From positions 496,001 to 560,000 of the forward strand of contig NZ_BNJG01000002.1 in NCBI RefSeq assembly GCF_016587375.1: a DNA stretch of 64,000 nucleotides. The letters run 5' to 3'. Shown one piece after another: positions 38,258-47,703 of this stretch. The DNA is from Ktedonobacter robiniae (GTDB lineage Bacteria > Chloroflexota > Ktedonobacteria > Ktedonobacterales > Ktedonobacteraceae). A program made the position numbers and the translations under genes. Below the pieces are notes generated by a model. It was not told the origin of the DNA, did no database searches, and saw only the letters and a list, made by a program, of their open reading frames with translations. Numbering within the stretch: position 1 is the first letter of the stretch; every line of letters starts with the position of its first letter.

Positions 38258-38808
38258 ATGCAGCACAGACACATGACACCGACCGCACACGTCTATCACC
38301 TACCACTCGCCGCCTTAATTGAGCAGATGCGCACTGCGCAAGCAACCCTCTCCATTTCTGCCGTCCTTCCCCCATCTGTGCCTGTTGCCACACGCTCGGA
38401 GGGGCAGGAGATCGTCGCCGAGCTGTCCTTTGAGCAGGGAAGGATCACGCGCTGCCAGATGTGCCTGCGTACGAGTGGCCGCGTGCTCATGCAACAGCGT
38501 GAAGCCTTCCAGGTCCTGAACGGAGTCAGCGCACTTCCCTGGCAGATTCACGCACCCCAGCACGATCATGAGGCAGAAGCAGCGCCACGGAAGCGCCTGT
38601 CAATGTTCCGCTCCAGGCCGTTCCTGTTGAGCAAGCGCCTCTGGCTGCGCTCCCTATGCGCATACGCCACGTCTTTTTGCTCAGTAATGGGCAACGCACT
38701 CCCCAGGACATTGCGAACGTGTTGCGATTGCCGCTCGATGAGGTTGAGCACTTCATCCAGATCCTTCAGAAGCGCAACCTGATGACCTGGCAGTTGAGAG
38801 CATCCTGA
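38258..38808 (+). pseudogene. Unknown protein with C-terminal winged helix, frameshifted
   Basis: From the ATG at 38258 the frame reads MTPTAHVYHLPLAALIEQM, then AELSFEQGRITRCQMCLR. A shift between about 38570 and 38600 moves the meaningful frame: EAPVNVPLQAVPVEQ, then RIRHVFLLSNGQRTPQDIANVLRLPLDEVEHFIQILQKRNLMTW, a winged-helix-like ending that stops at 38808. The first frame otherwise runs on as arginine-rich nonsense to 38782. Function unknown; probably regulatory. Confidence 0.65.
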
Positions 38809-38906
38809 GCGTGTCGCCCAATGGTCTTCACATCGTGGACACAGGCGTTTTCTCATCTCAATCCCGACAGACGGCCTCACTGAACACAGGAGAGAAACAA
38901 GAATCT

Positions 38907-39665
38907 ATGAACGCAGAAGACACCAGAGGAACCGTGCCATTGCACCCGCCTCACATCCTCCTCCTTGGTACTCGGGAAGAAGCGCGCATGCTTCGGCCAC
39001 AACTGCGAGGAGGACAGCTCAAGGTCACGCATCTGGTGCATCTGGGAAGTAGTGCCGCCGCCATGACGGTACGGCTGATGCAACACGATGTCTGGCTTGC
39101 CTGCTGTACATGCTCACGTGAGGTCCAACAGATTCGTCAGATCACGCCTCGCACACCCCTGGTGATCTGTTCCGATCAGGGGGAGGAAGCGCACATCGTC
39201 AGTATGCTCGATGCTGGCGCCGACGATTATGTCTTCTTTTCCTGTGGCAAACAGGAGCTGCATGCCCGCTTACACGGGCATGCCAGGCGCCATCGAGCGT
39301 CTCTGACATCATCATGTGACGCATCAAAACATCTTGGCCCGTGCTCTGTGCTTGAAAGTGAGGATCGGCAGATTCGCTTACTGTGCCTGGAGCGATGTGT
39401 CGTTGTTCGTGGGCAGATGCTCCGTTTAACGCCCATCGAATGCGCATTGCTACTCACCCTCATGCGCGATGGGGGAAAAGTGCTCTCTCATCAATCGTTG
39501 CTCTATGCTGTCTGGGGCCAAGGGTATCACGAGGAAGTGGACTATATTCGTGTCTACCTCCATACATTGCGACTCAAACTGGAAGATGATCCGAGACATC
39601 CCACCTATCTTGAGACCATTGCAGGAGTGGGATATCGGTTCCGCCAGCCATGCATCTCTCTGTGA
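38907..39665 (+). CDS. OmpR-type response regulator with atypical receiver
   Basis: 252 residues from the ATG at 38907. The C-terminal winged HTH is clear: LRLTPIECALLLTLMRDGGKVLSHQSLLYAVWG, then DYIRVYLHTLRLKLEDDPRHPTYLETIAGVGYRF. The receiver-like N-terminus keeps MLDAGADDYVFF and a late Lys, but where the phospho-acceptor Asp belongs it reads VWLACCTCS, so phosphorylation is unlikely. No histidine kinase gene is next to it. Last gene of the co-directional run starting at 34591. Confidence 0.85.
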   Translation: MNAEDTRGTVPLHPPHILLLGTREEARMLRPQLRGGQLKVTHLVHLGSSAAAMTVRLMQHDVWLACCTCSREVQQIRQITPRTPLVICSDQGEEAHIVSMLDAGADDYVFFSCGKQELHARLHGHARRHRASLTSSCDASKHLGPCSVLESEDRQIRLLCLERCVVVRGQMLRLTPIECALLLTLMRDGGKVLSHQSLLYAVWGQGYHEEVDYIRVYLHTLRLKLEDDPRHPTYLETIAGVGYRFRQPCISL

Positions 39666-39709
39666 TAAGCATGTATAGCATCGCTCATTGTTGTTTTTAC
39701 ATGTTGCCA

Positions 39710-40468
39710 TTAGCCCCACAATGAGACGATGAGGTGCGCACCTGCCTGATTCGATTGGCGTCGTAATTTCGCCGCAATGCGTGTTCCCCGCACCAGGACA
39801 TCTGCCTCCAACTCCAGCCGGGCCTGCCCATTTGCCAGTCCCTTGGGAGCCTTGACAAGCAGATACATCCACCTGGTTCCCAGGACTCCAGACGGTGAAT
39901 CACTTCTATAGTCCCAACTCGGATCAAAGCTTGTGCCGAGGGCAGCGCTAATAATGGGAATGTGTGCAAGGCTCTCGAACCCAAATTCTGCGCTGCCAAG
40001 ACTTGCCTCCAGTTCTTGAAACTTGAGTAAGGGACTCAGTGTCACTTTGATCTGGCGTTTTGCCCCCTCCTGCATCACCTGCTGGGGATAGAAATCAAAA
40101 GCCATTGGGTGCTCCCTGGTTGTTAGATGAGGAAGGAGATTCACACAGAAACGAGCCCACTCCACGCGGCTCTCCTCGTGGAGTGGGCGAAAAGAGCAGG
40201 AGAAACGGACCAGATAGAAATCTGCCTGTTTAAGCTTGGTCTGAATAGGGCGCGGCAACGTCTTAGATGTATACAGGTCTTGAAGAGGCCACGTCTCGGG
40301 CTGGCCGATGCTCACCACCGGCAGGATGCGCAACGCATCGTGAGAGGTGAGCTTCACTCCTCGGCTCTGCCAATCACGTGCAGATTGCTGAAGAGCATCA
40401 TCGCTTACTGGTTCCAGTTGGCCCTCAAGCAGGATCTGCTCAATTGTTTCAGGGGTTGTTATCCACAT
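39710..40468 (-). CDS. Unknown protein downstream of the CHAT gene
   Basis: 252 residues, no family recognised. It is mixed alpha/beta by eye (IKVTLSPLLKFQELEASLGSAEFGFE; WMYLLVKAPKGLANGQARLELEADVLVRGTRIAAKLRR) with no transmembrane segment. It follows the TPR-CHAT gene in the same direction with a 62-base gap, so the two are probably co-transcribed. In other systems CHAT proteases are encoded beside their substrate or effector, so this may be the partner (inference). Confidence 0.65.
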   Translation of the reverse strand: MWITTPETIEQILLEGQLEPVSDDALQQSARDWQSRGVKLTSHDALRILPVVSIGQPETWPLQDLYTSKTLPRPIQTKLKQADFYLVRFSCSFRPLHEESRVEWARFCVNLLPHLTTREHPMAFDFYPQQVMQEGAKRQIKVTLSPLLKFQELEASLGSAEFGFESLAHIPIISAALGTSFDPSWDYRSDSPSGVLGTRWMYLLVKAPKGLANGQARLELEADVLVRGTRIAAKLRRQSNQAGAHLIVSLWG

Positions 40469-40530
40469 GAATCATCTCCTTTGCGTGTTCACACTTCTGG
40501 GAAAGAACTGTTATAGTGCACCATCAATAC

Positions 40531-43500
40531 TTAGTCCCAGTCCCCTACCAGGGTAAAAGCGCCCCAGTAGTACGGGTGTGGCCAGCGTGGGTCCCGTTGG
40601 ATCTGTGTCATGGCCTCTCGGAGTGCCTGCGCTTTATCGGCTCCAGCCTGCCGAGCAGCATAGAAGGCTTGCATAAGAGCCGCCGTTGCCGGGTCGTTCA
40701 CCTTCCAAAGGCTCACAAGAAGAGAGCGAACACCCGCCTGTAAGAAGGCCTGGCTTAATCCTGCAAGTTCCTCACCACCCAGAAAACCAACCCGACCGCT
40801 TTCACAGGCAGAGAGCACGAGCAAATCAGCTTGCAGACGATGCTGGAGGATATCGCGCGCTGTCAAGACGCCATCGGCCAGGACGACGCCCGATTCGAGC
40901 GGGTCCTCCGGCTCAAAGCGCGCATGGGTGGCAAGATGGATCATGGTTGCCTCTGGGAGGCGAGCCAGCACTGCGGATGTGGTGGCGGCAGTCCCCAGAA
41001 GCGGGAGTGCTCCAAAGCGCGCTGCCACCTCGTTGGCCTCAACTTCAGCATAGGGTAAGTCACCACGAGGATTGCCCACGACAAGAGCCGAACCAGTCCC
41101 GATACGCACACGAGGGTGTTGTCGTAGCCTGGGAAGGATACCTAAAGTTGGGAGGGTCACCAGAGGAATGGGTTGTCCTGTCACAGTCTGCCATCCAGCG
41201 CGATCAGCCAGCACCCCCCAGGGGAGCAGGTGTCCATCCCACTCTGGTGCCAGGATCAGTCGCTCGGCTCCAACCAGATGCTGCTGTGCTTTTGTCAACA
41301 GCGCACGCAACGGTTGCTCCCAGGTCTCTCCTCGCCACTGACCAGGTGTATAGTAATGGACTTCGCGCGCAAGGCGCTCCACAATATCAGTCCAACGTCC
41401 CAGGTTGAGCGGCACCTCAACGACACGAGGCACACGCCAACCAGCCCGTACGAGGAAGAGCAACGTGTGATCAGCAGCGGTAAAAAGCGAGAGGAGCACA
41501 GTTCCTGGCCCCAACGCTTTCGCCAGATGCGAGAGTTCTTGCCAGGTAGGGGCAGATCCACGACGCAGAGCCACATAGGCTGCTCCCTCCGGGCTAAGGC
41601 GCAGCAGACTGGTCCAGAGGTTCTCTAGTTCTTGTAAGGCGGACTGACGTTGTTGAAGACGGTCCAAATAGCCAGTTTCCTCCTCGACAAAGGTTAGGCG
41701 ACCAAGAAAGGCTAGTTCTTGAGTATCTAAGGTGGTCAGATGAACCAGGAGTTGCCGTTCGCGCACAGCATCCTGAGAGGAAAACCCATCCGGGAGCGGC
41801 AGAGGTCCTCGACCAACCAGTTGTGTCAACACACGCGATTTGTTGCCTTCCACGACCTCCAATGCTCGACGGAGCGCACTGGAGGTGCGAGGATGAAACT
41901 GGTTCGTGCGTTGTAAGTAGGCGTTGACAAGACGAGCAATACCTCCACCCACCTGGCGTTGCTGGCCCAGTTGATAGACTACAGGGAGTGCGGCGAACTG
42001 CAACTGAGGGATGGACCAACTCGCTTCCCACGCTTCGATAGCAGCCTCTAGATCCTTTAACGCTCCCGTGTGAGCGTATCGGTCGTGCAACTCCATACCC
42101 AAACTGTTCAGGTAGAACAGGCGATTGGGGGCATTAAAAGGCGCGACCTGAATAGCTTGCTGGAGAAGGTCGATGGCGCTCTCCAGATCTTCCAACGATT
42201 CTGTGCGCTCATATCGGATATAGAGTCCATAGCTCAGATTATTCAGATAGATTGATTGATCAAGCGCGTCGGATGGAGCGATCTGAACAACTTGTTGAAA
42301 CATGCGTAGAGCAGCCTCCAGGTCTTCCAGGTCCCCAGTACACTGATATCGGTCAAGCAACCCTACTCCCAGGCTACTGACGTACAGGAGCCGGTTGGGA
42401 GCATCGACTGGAGCGGTCTGGACAGCTTGCTGAAGGACAGTGAGAGCATTCTCCAGATCTTCTAGAATGCCTGTACGCTCGTATCGGTTGCGTAACCCAA
42501 CGCCCAGGTTATTCAAGCAAAGTGATTGATTCGATACATTTATATGAGCGGCGTGAACGGCTTGCTGGAAGGCATTGATGGCAGCATCTAGATATTCCAG
42601 CGTTCCTGTGCGAGCATACCGGACATACAACCCCACACCAAGATTGCTCAAGATTAATGCCCGATCAGGCGCTTCGGTTGGGGTAACCTCAACGGCCTGC
42701 TGAAGGATAGTAATGGCTCTTTCCAGATCTTCTAGGCTTCCTGTACGTTCGTATCGAAGACGCAGCGCTACTCCCAGATTGCTCAGGTAGAGCAATCGAT
42801 TCGACGCGTTCGCAGAAGCAACCTGAACGGCTTGCTGGAGTGCGTTAATGGCAGTATCCAGACCCTCTACGTTTCCTGTAAGATTGTAGTGGTCAAGTAA
42901 CACTGCACCAAGGTTACTCAGGTAGAGGGAACGACCAGGTGCATCTAATGGCGCAATATGAGCGGCTTGCTGCAAGGCATTGATGGCGCTTTCCAGATCC
43001 TCGAGCTTTCCCATGCGCTGGTATCGGATACGCAGTCCCAGGCCTAGATTATTCAGGTAGAGCAGCCGATTGGGGGCATTGGCTGGCGCGACCCGAACAG
43101 TTTGCAGGAGAACGTCGATGGCGGCTTCCAGATCCTCCAATGCTTCCGTGTGAAGATATCGATCAAGTAACCCTGCTCCAAGATTGTTCAGATAAATCAA
43201 CTTGGATGCTCCAATCGAGCCCTGAGTGGCTTGCCGAAAAGCACTGATAGCACGCTCTAGATCTTCAAAGGCTCCAATGCGCTTATAGAGGAAGCGCAGC
43301 CCATTGCCCAGGTTGTTCAGGTAAAGCGATTGATCTCGCGTATCCGTTGGAGCGATCTGCACAGCTTGCTGGAGAACGTCGATGGCGGCTTCCAGATCCT
43401 CGAGCAATCCCGTACGAGCATATCGGTCGCATAAACTTAATCCGAGACTGTTGAGGTATATTACTCGATCAGGCGCTTCGGCTGGAGTCAATTGAATAAC

Positions 43501-44475
43501 CTGCCGGCTCGCATGAATACTGGCCTCCAAATCCTCTAGTACTCCCGTATGTGCATATCGAGCACGTAATCCCATGCTCAAGCTGTTCAGATATTTTGGC
43601 CACTTGGGCGCATCAGAAGGAGTAGCCTGAACAGCTTGTCGCAAGACGTTGATAGCATCCTCCAGGTCCTCCAACACTCCTGTATGAGTATATCTGTCTT
43701 GCAACGCTTTGGCCAGGTTATCCAGATATCCTGGCCACTTGGGCGCGTCAGTGGGGGTGGCCTGAACAGCCTGCCGCAACAGGGTAATGCTGACTTCTAG
43801 ATCCTCCAACACTCCTGTATATTTATATCGAATACGCAGCAACTCTCCCAGGCCACTTACATAGTCTGACAGATCAGGTGCATTGGCTGCTAAGGCGTGA
43901 ATTGTTTGCTGAACGGCGCTGATGGCGGCATCCAGATCCTCCAATGTTCTCGTGCGTTCATATCGCTTCACCAGTCCCAAAACTAGATTGCCCAGATACT
44001 GCGATCGATTGGGCTCCCCAGTTGGGGTGGCACGAACAACCTGCTGGAAGGCATCAATACTCGCATCCAGATCCTTCAACTCACCTGTCCGCTCGTAGCG
44101 GACTCGTAACACGACACCAAGTGACACCAGATAAGGGATTCGACTCGCCATGTCAGACGGGGCAAAATTGAGTGCCTTCTGCCAGTATGTTACTGCTCGG
44201 CTCAGGTCTTCTATGTGTTTACTGGTTTGATACTGATTAAATGCTAGGTTACCAGCCTCGTTATATATGGCAGGACCTTGTAGCACCGAAGAGGTTACAA
44301 TATCCTGATCGTTGCCAGGTCTGGCATGTGCAGAACGCAGTTCTCCTTGACGCCCCTCCAGAACAAGGTCTATGCCATCCTCTACAACTGGTTTAGTCCC
44401 TTCCTGCGCTCCATCTTCATGTGAGTGTTCCAGGCTCACAATCATTCCTTTCTTACTCAGGCCGAGATTATTCAT
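40531..44475 (-). CDS. TPR-repeat CHAT-domain caspase-like protein
   Basis: 1314 residues. After a variable N-terminus come sixteen repeats of about 45 residues (about 120-840), each on the pattern YLNNLG-GLR-RY-RTG-LEDLE-AI--LQQAV---P-DAPNR, a long-form TPR. A linker with LEVVEGNKSRVLTQLV leads to the C-terminal CHAT peptidase domain: SPEGAAYVALRRG, LILAPEWDGHLLPWGVLAD, MIHLATHARFEPEDPLESG (catalytic His) and LLVLSACESGRVGFLGGEELAGLSQAFLQAGVRSLLVSLWKVND (catalytic Cys in SACESG). His and Cys are both intact. Probable role: stimulus-triggered proteolysis in a defence or signalling circuit. Confidence 0.93.
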   Translation of the reverse strand: MNNLGLSKKGMIVSLEHSHEDGAQEGTKPVVEDGIDLVLEGRQGELRSAHARPGNDQDIVTSSVLQGPAIYNEAGNLAFNQYQTSKHIEDLSRAVTYWQKALNFAPSDMASRIPYLVSLGVVLRVRYERTGELKDLDASIDAFQQVVRATPTGEPNRSQYLGNLVLGLVKRYERTRTLEDLDAAISAVQQTIHALAANAPDLSDYVSGLGELLRIRYKYTGVLEDLEVSITLLRQAVQATPTDAPKWPGYLDNLAKALQDRYTHTGVLEDLEDAINVLRQAVQATPSDAPKWPKYLNSLSMGLRARYAHTGVLEDLEASIHASRQVIQLTPAEAPDRVIYLNSLGLSLCDRYARTGLLEDLEAAIDVLQQAVQIAPTDTRDQSLYLNNLGNGLRFLYKRIGAFEDLERAISAFRQATQGSIGASKLIYLNNLGAGLLDRYLHTEALEDLEAAIDVLLQTVRVAPANAPNRLLYLNNLGLGLRIRYQRMGKLEDLESAINALQQAAHIAPLDAPGRSLYLSNLGAVLLDHYNLTGNVEGLDTAINALQQAVQVASANASNRLLYLSNLGVALRLRYERTGSLEDLERAITILQQAVEVTPTEAPDRALILSNLGVGLYVRYARTGTLEYLDAAINAFQQAVHAAHINVSNQSLCLNNLGVGLRNRYERTGILEDLENALTVLQQAVQTAPVDAPNRLLYVSSLGVGLLDRYQCTGDLEDLEAALRMFQQVVQIAPSDALDQSIYLNNLSYGLYIRYERTESLEDLESAIDLLQQAIQVAPFNAPNRLFYLNSLGMELHDRYAHTGALKDLEAAIEAWEASWSIPQLQFAALPVVYQLGQQRQVGGGIARLVNAYLQRTNQFHPRTSSALRRALEVVEGNKSRVLTQLVGRGPLPLPDGFSSQDAVRERQLLVHLTTLDTQELAFLGRLTFVEEETGYLDRLQQRQSALQELENLWTSLLRLSPEGAAYVALRRGSAPTWQELSHLAKALGPGTVLLSLFTAADHTLLFLVRAGWRVPRVVEVPLNLGRWTDIVERLAREVHYYTPGQWRGETWEQPLRALLTKAQQHLVGAERLILAPEWDGHLLPWGVLADRAGWQTVTGQPIPLVTLPTLGILPRLRQHPRVRIGTGSALVVGNPRGDLPYAEVEANEVAARFGALPLLGTAATTSAVLARLPEATMIHLATHARFEPEDPLESGVVLADGVLTARDILQHRLQADLLVLSACESGRVGFLGGEELAGLSQAFLQAGVRSLLVSLWKVNDPATAALMQAFYAARQAGADKAQALREAMTQIQRDPRWPHPYYWGAFTLVGDWD

Positions 44476-44920
44476 TTATGCATATACTCGCTCAGGGTGC
44501 TTGAGCATACAAAGGTAAATTCAGCCAAAGTGTGATAAACCTGCTAGCTAGCTGTTTCTGTTGGCTTCTTTATTCATCTCGCAAGAGCTGCAACATAATC
44601 CAAAGCAGATTTTTCAGTTTTATTATCTATATGAACGACAGAATGAGGCAAAGCAAACGTATCATTTCATCTTCAGCATTTCGTCTCTATGGCAATCAAC
44701 GTTTGTTCACGTGATGACTTTCGCCATAGCAAACAGAGAAAGTACATACAGTATCAGCATTTTATACAAAAGAAGATTTTAATCCCAAGAAGAAAGAGCT
44801 GGAGCGTTTATCATTTGAAATACTTCAATTGGACACAAACAGCTTACCCGTTGCAGCATACTGGTTGTCACCCACGCAATCATCACATTCTCTTGAGAGA
44901 AGACCAGAAAGGAATCTTTG
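44476..44920. other. Divergent spacer, no gene supported
   Basis: AT-richer stretch between the divergent CHAT gene and the gene at 44921. Short frames here lack any recognisable product. AAAGGAATC at the right end is the ribosome site of the next gene. Confidence 0.45.
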
Positions 44921-45355
44921 ATGAACCTGGAATCTTCACATAAGCATGCAGAGCAAGCGCCACCTCTGTCTGATGCACCAGATGAAACAGGTTATAGCCA
45001 GGAGAACGGCAAAGAAGAGCCACTTGCCTCCAATGGTACGTCTGCAGGAGTACCGCTGGATCCTGAAGAGCTCATAGCTCTCCTCCTAGGCTGGCTTCGT
45101 ACCCCAGACTGGCTTACCTCTCAAAAGTACTTACAGGCTCACGCTGAACTCTTAACAGAGGCAGCCGAGCAGGCATTGTTGGCAACGCTTGCAGAAAGCC
45201 AGATCGACCTACGAGCGCATCAGATTCTGACAACCCACTACCTATTACTGCAAACAGCGCGACAACAGGGAGTAGACGCCGCATACCTGCCTTTCTTACA
45301 TCAGGAAAAAGGGAACAACAGTATGGGCGCGGCAAGTTTTTTTGCGCGAGGCTGA
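44921..45355 (+). pseudogene. N-terminal fragment of a CHAT/TPR-type protein
   Basis: About 144 residues. LDPEELIALLLGWLRTPDWLTSQKYLQAHAELLTEAAEQALLATL followed by LRAHQILTTHYLLLQTARQQGVDAAYLPFL is the helical N-terminus commonly seen in large TPR-CHAT proteins. After NNSMG the frame runs into the 20-bp repeat at 45329 and stops, so the rest was replaced by the cassette that starts there. It probably was a second CHAT-family gene divergent from the intact one. Confidence 0.65.
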
Positions 45356-46635
45356 GTCCATATCGTTTCACGTGTCGCATTGTGTCATTTCACCTAACTT
45401 TTCGGCAATATCTCTGTAATATATCCTGTCCACGTGTGCTACACTGTGGCAAGACGGCAGAAACTTTCTATCACGTGCAATAGAGTGGGGAAAGGACTTA
45501 GATGAAACAGGATGGATATGCCCCTAGAGCGCAACTGTGTGATGTCTCCTTCCTCAGTGGACAGTATCGTCTCGGCTCGGTGAGCCTCGTCAGGGATCTA
45601 GGGGGAGCCTACAATCTCAATCCCTTGTTGCAAACAGAGAGGGGTAAGTATGTGCTTCGTCTCTATCGTCCTTGGGTCACGCAGTTGCGTCTTTCGCAAC
45701 AGCATCAGGTGAAGCGTCTCCTGGCTCATGCAGGCTTTCCAGTGCCCTTGCCGTTGCCGGCCATCTCTGGCGAGACGATCCTGCGCAACCACGATCATCT
45801 GCTAGAGTTGGAGCCGTTCATTGCTCATGATGGAGAAGCTGATACCTGGGAACGCAATGGCATAGCTTTCTCCCTGCTAGGGAATTTGCACGCCTTTTTG
45901 GGAACAGAGGCGACCAACATCCATCTGATCGATCCCGTCGTGAGCAATTATGGCACTCCCGAGATGCTTCTCGCTTGGACACGTCAAGCAGCAGAAGAAA
46001 GCTCTCAGTCACCCCAACAGATCAAGGCTCAGCAAACGCGGCAAGCGCTTTCTCTGTATACAGAGGCGATGCAAATGCTCATCACTTTGCAAGAGCAGTG
46101 GGATAAGACACAAGAACAACTCCCCAGGCAGTTGACTCATGGCGATTATGGTGGAGGGAATCTGCTGTTTCTCCATGAGCAGCCAGTAGCGATGCTGGAC
46201 TTCGATTTCATGCGAATCAGAAAACGAGTGTTTGAGCTTGCCTACACCTTGTATTGGTGGCTCGGCAAGCAGGGGCACATCGCAGCCGTGAGTTGCTGGC
46301 ACCGAGTCAAAGAACTGCTTGCTTTCTACAATGAAGCAACCTTCATGCCACTAACGGTACAGGAAATAAGAGCACTCCCCCTGGAAATGGCACGTGTTCC
46401 CTTGTATTGGATTGCAGAAACGCATTTGTTCCCCAACCCTGCGAACGAGGTCATCAAGCACGTCGAAAAAATAACAGACGCACACTGGATACTTGAACAC
46501 GCCAGCCAATTGGCAGATTTGTTTGTACAGGCAGTATGACCAGAGAGGATACAAAAAGGAACGTGAAAGATGTTGCCTGTTTTGCCTCTATTTTGAAAAC
46601 AGTCTCACCGATGTCCGCGCAAAAAAACTTGCCGC
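45329..46635. mobile_element. 1.3-kb cassette bounded by 20-bp inverted repeats
   Basis: GCGGCAAGTTTTTTTGCGCG at 45329-45348 and its exact reverse complement at 46616-46635 enclose only the phosphotransferase gene and its promoter region. Another copy of the repeat is at 9462. No transposase inside and no clear target duplication, so mobility is inferred. Confidence 0.5.
45502..46539 (+). CDS. Aminoglycoside phosphotransferase-family kinase
   Basis: 345 residues, GGGGAAAGGAC before the ATG. LVRDLGGAYNLNPLL and KYVLRLYRPW (ATP-side Lys region), LTHGDYGGGNLLF (catalytic HGDxxxxN) and VAMLDFDFMRI (metal DFD) show the APH/choline-kinase/homoserine-kinase-like fold. Such proteins phosphorylate small hydroxyl compounds; the substrate cannot be told and resistance should not be assumed. 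It is the only gene in the inverted-repeat cassette. Confidence 0.88.
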   Translation: MKQDGYAPRAQLCDVSFLSGQYRLGSVSLVRDLGGAYNLNPLLQTERGKYVLRLYRPWVTQLRLSQQHQVKRLLAHAGFPVPLPLPAISGETILRNHDHLLELEPFIAHDGEADTWERNGIAFSLLGNLHAFLGTEATNIHLIDPVVSNYGTPEMLLAWTRQAAEESSQSPQQIKAQQTRQALSLYTEAMQMLITLQEQWDKTQEQLPRQLTHGDYGGGNLLFLHEQPVAMLDFDFMRIRKRVFELAYTLYWWLGKQGHIAAVSCWHRVKELLAFYNEATFMPLTVQEIRALPLEMARVPLYWIAETHLFPNPANEVIKHVEKITDAHWILEHASQLADLFVQAV

Positions 46636-46663
46636 ACCCCCACAAGGGAAAGAAATTTGTCAA

Positions 46664-47194
46664 TTAGGAGGAATGAGAAATGTCGTTTCCATGCTCTTCT
46701 TGTCGAACACGCTGACGTACCTGCTCGACAAAAGCCTTGTACGGTTCGAGTGTTGCCAATTTGGCTTCTAACTCACTTACGCGTGTCTCACGGAGAAGAT
46801 AAGCATCCGCAAGTGTTGAAAGTTGGTACTCTAGATCTTGAATAGTACTCTCTGCTTTCCTCAAACGAGCTACTAATTGCGGCTTTTTGTAGTTGAGGTA
46901 GGAATCACGCGGTGGTGATGTCGTCTCATCGTTGGGGCTGTGTTTGCGTCTTGACCGTTTTTTCTGTGCGTTTAGATGAGTACTGTTGGCTCGAAAAAGC
47001 GTAATGGCTTCTTCGTTACGAACATAGGATGAATAGTGTAAACCGCACTCAGCATAGATACTCTGAGCAGTAATCGGCAATTTTTGGCCCTTGAGTGATT
47101 CGATAGCTGTACGGAGACGCTCTACAGTCTCTTGCTTGCGTGTTGTTGTGGATGCACGCAAACCTGCCAATTGTTGCTCTGAATAGGTACGCAC
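46664..47194 (-). CDS. Tn554 TnpC-like (DUF6262) accessory protein
   Basis: 176 residues from a GTG. LAGLRASTTTRKQETVERLRTAIESLKGQKLPITAQSIYAECGLHYSSYVRNEEAITLFR resembles the small third protein of Tn554-type three-recombinase modules. A C-terminal coiled coil (ARLRKAESTIQDLEYQLSTLADAYLLRETRVSELEAKLATL) agrees. The two tyrosine recombinases that should precede it are absent, replaced by a TnpB fragment, so it is an orphan. Confidence 0.6.
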   Translation of the reverse strand: MRTYSEQQLAGLRASTTTRKQETVERLRTAIESLKGQKLPITAQSIYAECGLHYSSYVRNEEAITLFRANSTHLNAQKKRSRRKHSPNDETTSPPRDSYLNYKKPQLVARLRKAESTIQDLEYQLSTLADAYLLRETRVSELEAKLATLEPYKAFVEQVRQRVRQEEHGNDISHSS

Positions 47195-47210
47195 TCAAAT
47201 TAACTGAGCA

Positions 47211-47638
47211 GCCAATACGAGCGCTTCTCATTGCCCCGTCGGCTGTAACGGCCTTTCACTGGCTTGAAGTGCCCGAGGTGCTCGAAGACGAGGATGGAGG
47301 CGCCGTGGGCCTGGGCAAAGGGCACGATGCGATGGCTGACCTGGTGGGCAGTGTCCTCGTCGAGGGCACGCACCTTGGCCCACCGCTGCACATTGTCTTG
47401 CTCCCCCTCCGCGATGATGCCCGTGGCCCGGTGGTTGCGGGCGATGCGTCCTAACTGCTGCTTCCTAAGGCCGTGAAGTCGCTTGTCGCCTCGGATGAAG
47501 CGGGTGGCGACCACCGTGCCTTCGACCGTTTGGATCGTACAGACCGCCAGATGCGTGTCGATGTTGAGGTCCACGACGCACAGCCGCGTGCTCTCGTGCT
47601 CGCTCAGCTGTACCTGCGCTGTTTGCGGGCGCTCGCTG
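47211..47638 (-). pseudogene. Internal fragment of the long TnpB family
   Basis: Reads CVVDLNIDTHLAVCTIQTVEGTVVATRFIRG and on to FEHLGHFKPVKGRYSRRGNEKRSYWL, nearly identical to the central part of the protein at 12017-13561 (first Asp and Glu retained). Both ends are missing. One side stops in the hairpin at 47639, the other against the DUF6262 gene. Confidence 0.85.
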
Positions 47639-47699
47639 GATTTCTTCTGTGTTGTGGAAAAATGCATTTCACGCATTTTTCCACAACACAGAAGAAATC
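47639..47699 (-). terminator. 27-bp perfect hairpin
   Basis: Arms 47639-47665 and 47673-47699, 7-base loop, immediately 3' of the ArsR-DHFR operon. A stem this long with so short a loop would be a very strong terminator. Confidence 0.6.
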
Positions 47700-47703
47700 G
47701 TTG

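Noticed and set aside
45502..46539. Antibiotic-resistance gene
   Set aside because: The APH fold alone does not give the substrate; many family members phosphorylate other compounds.
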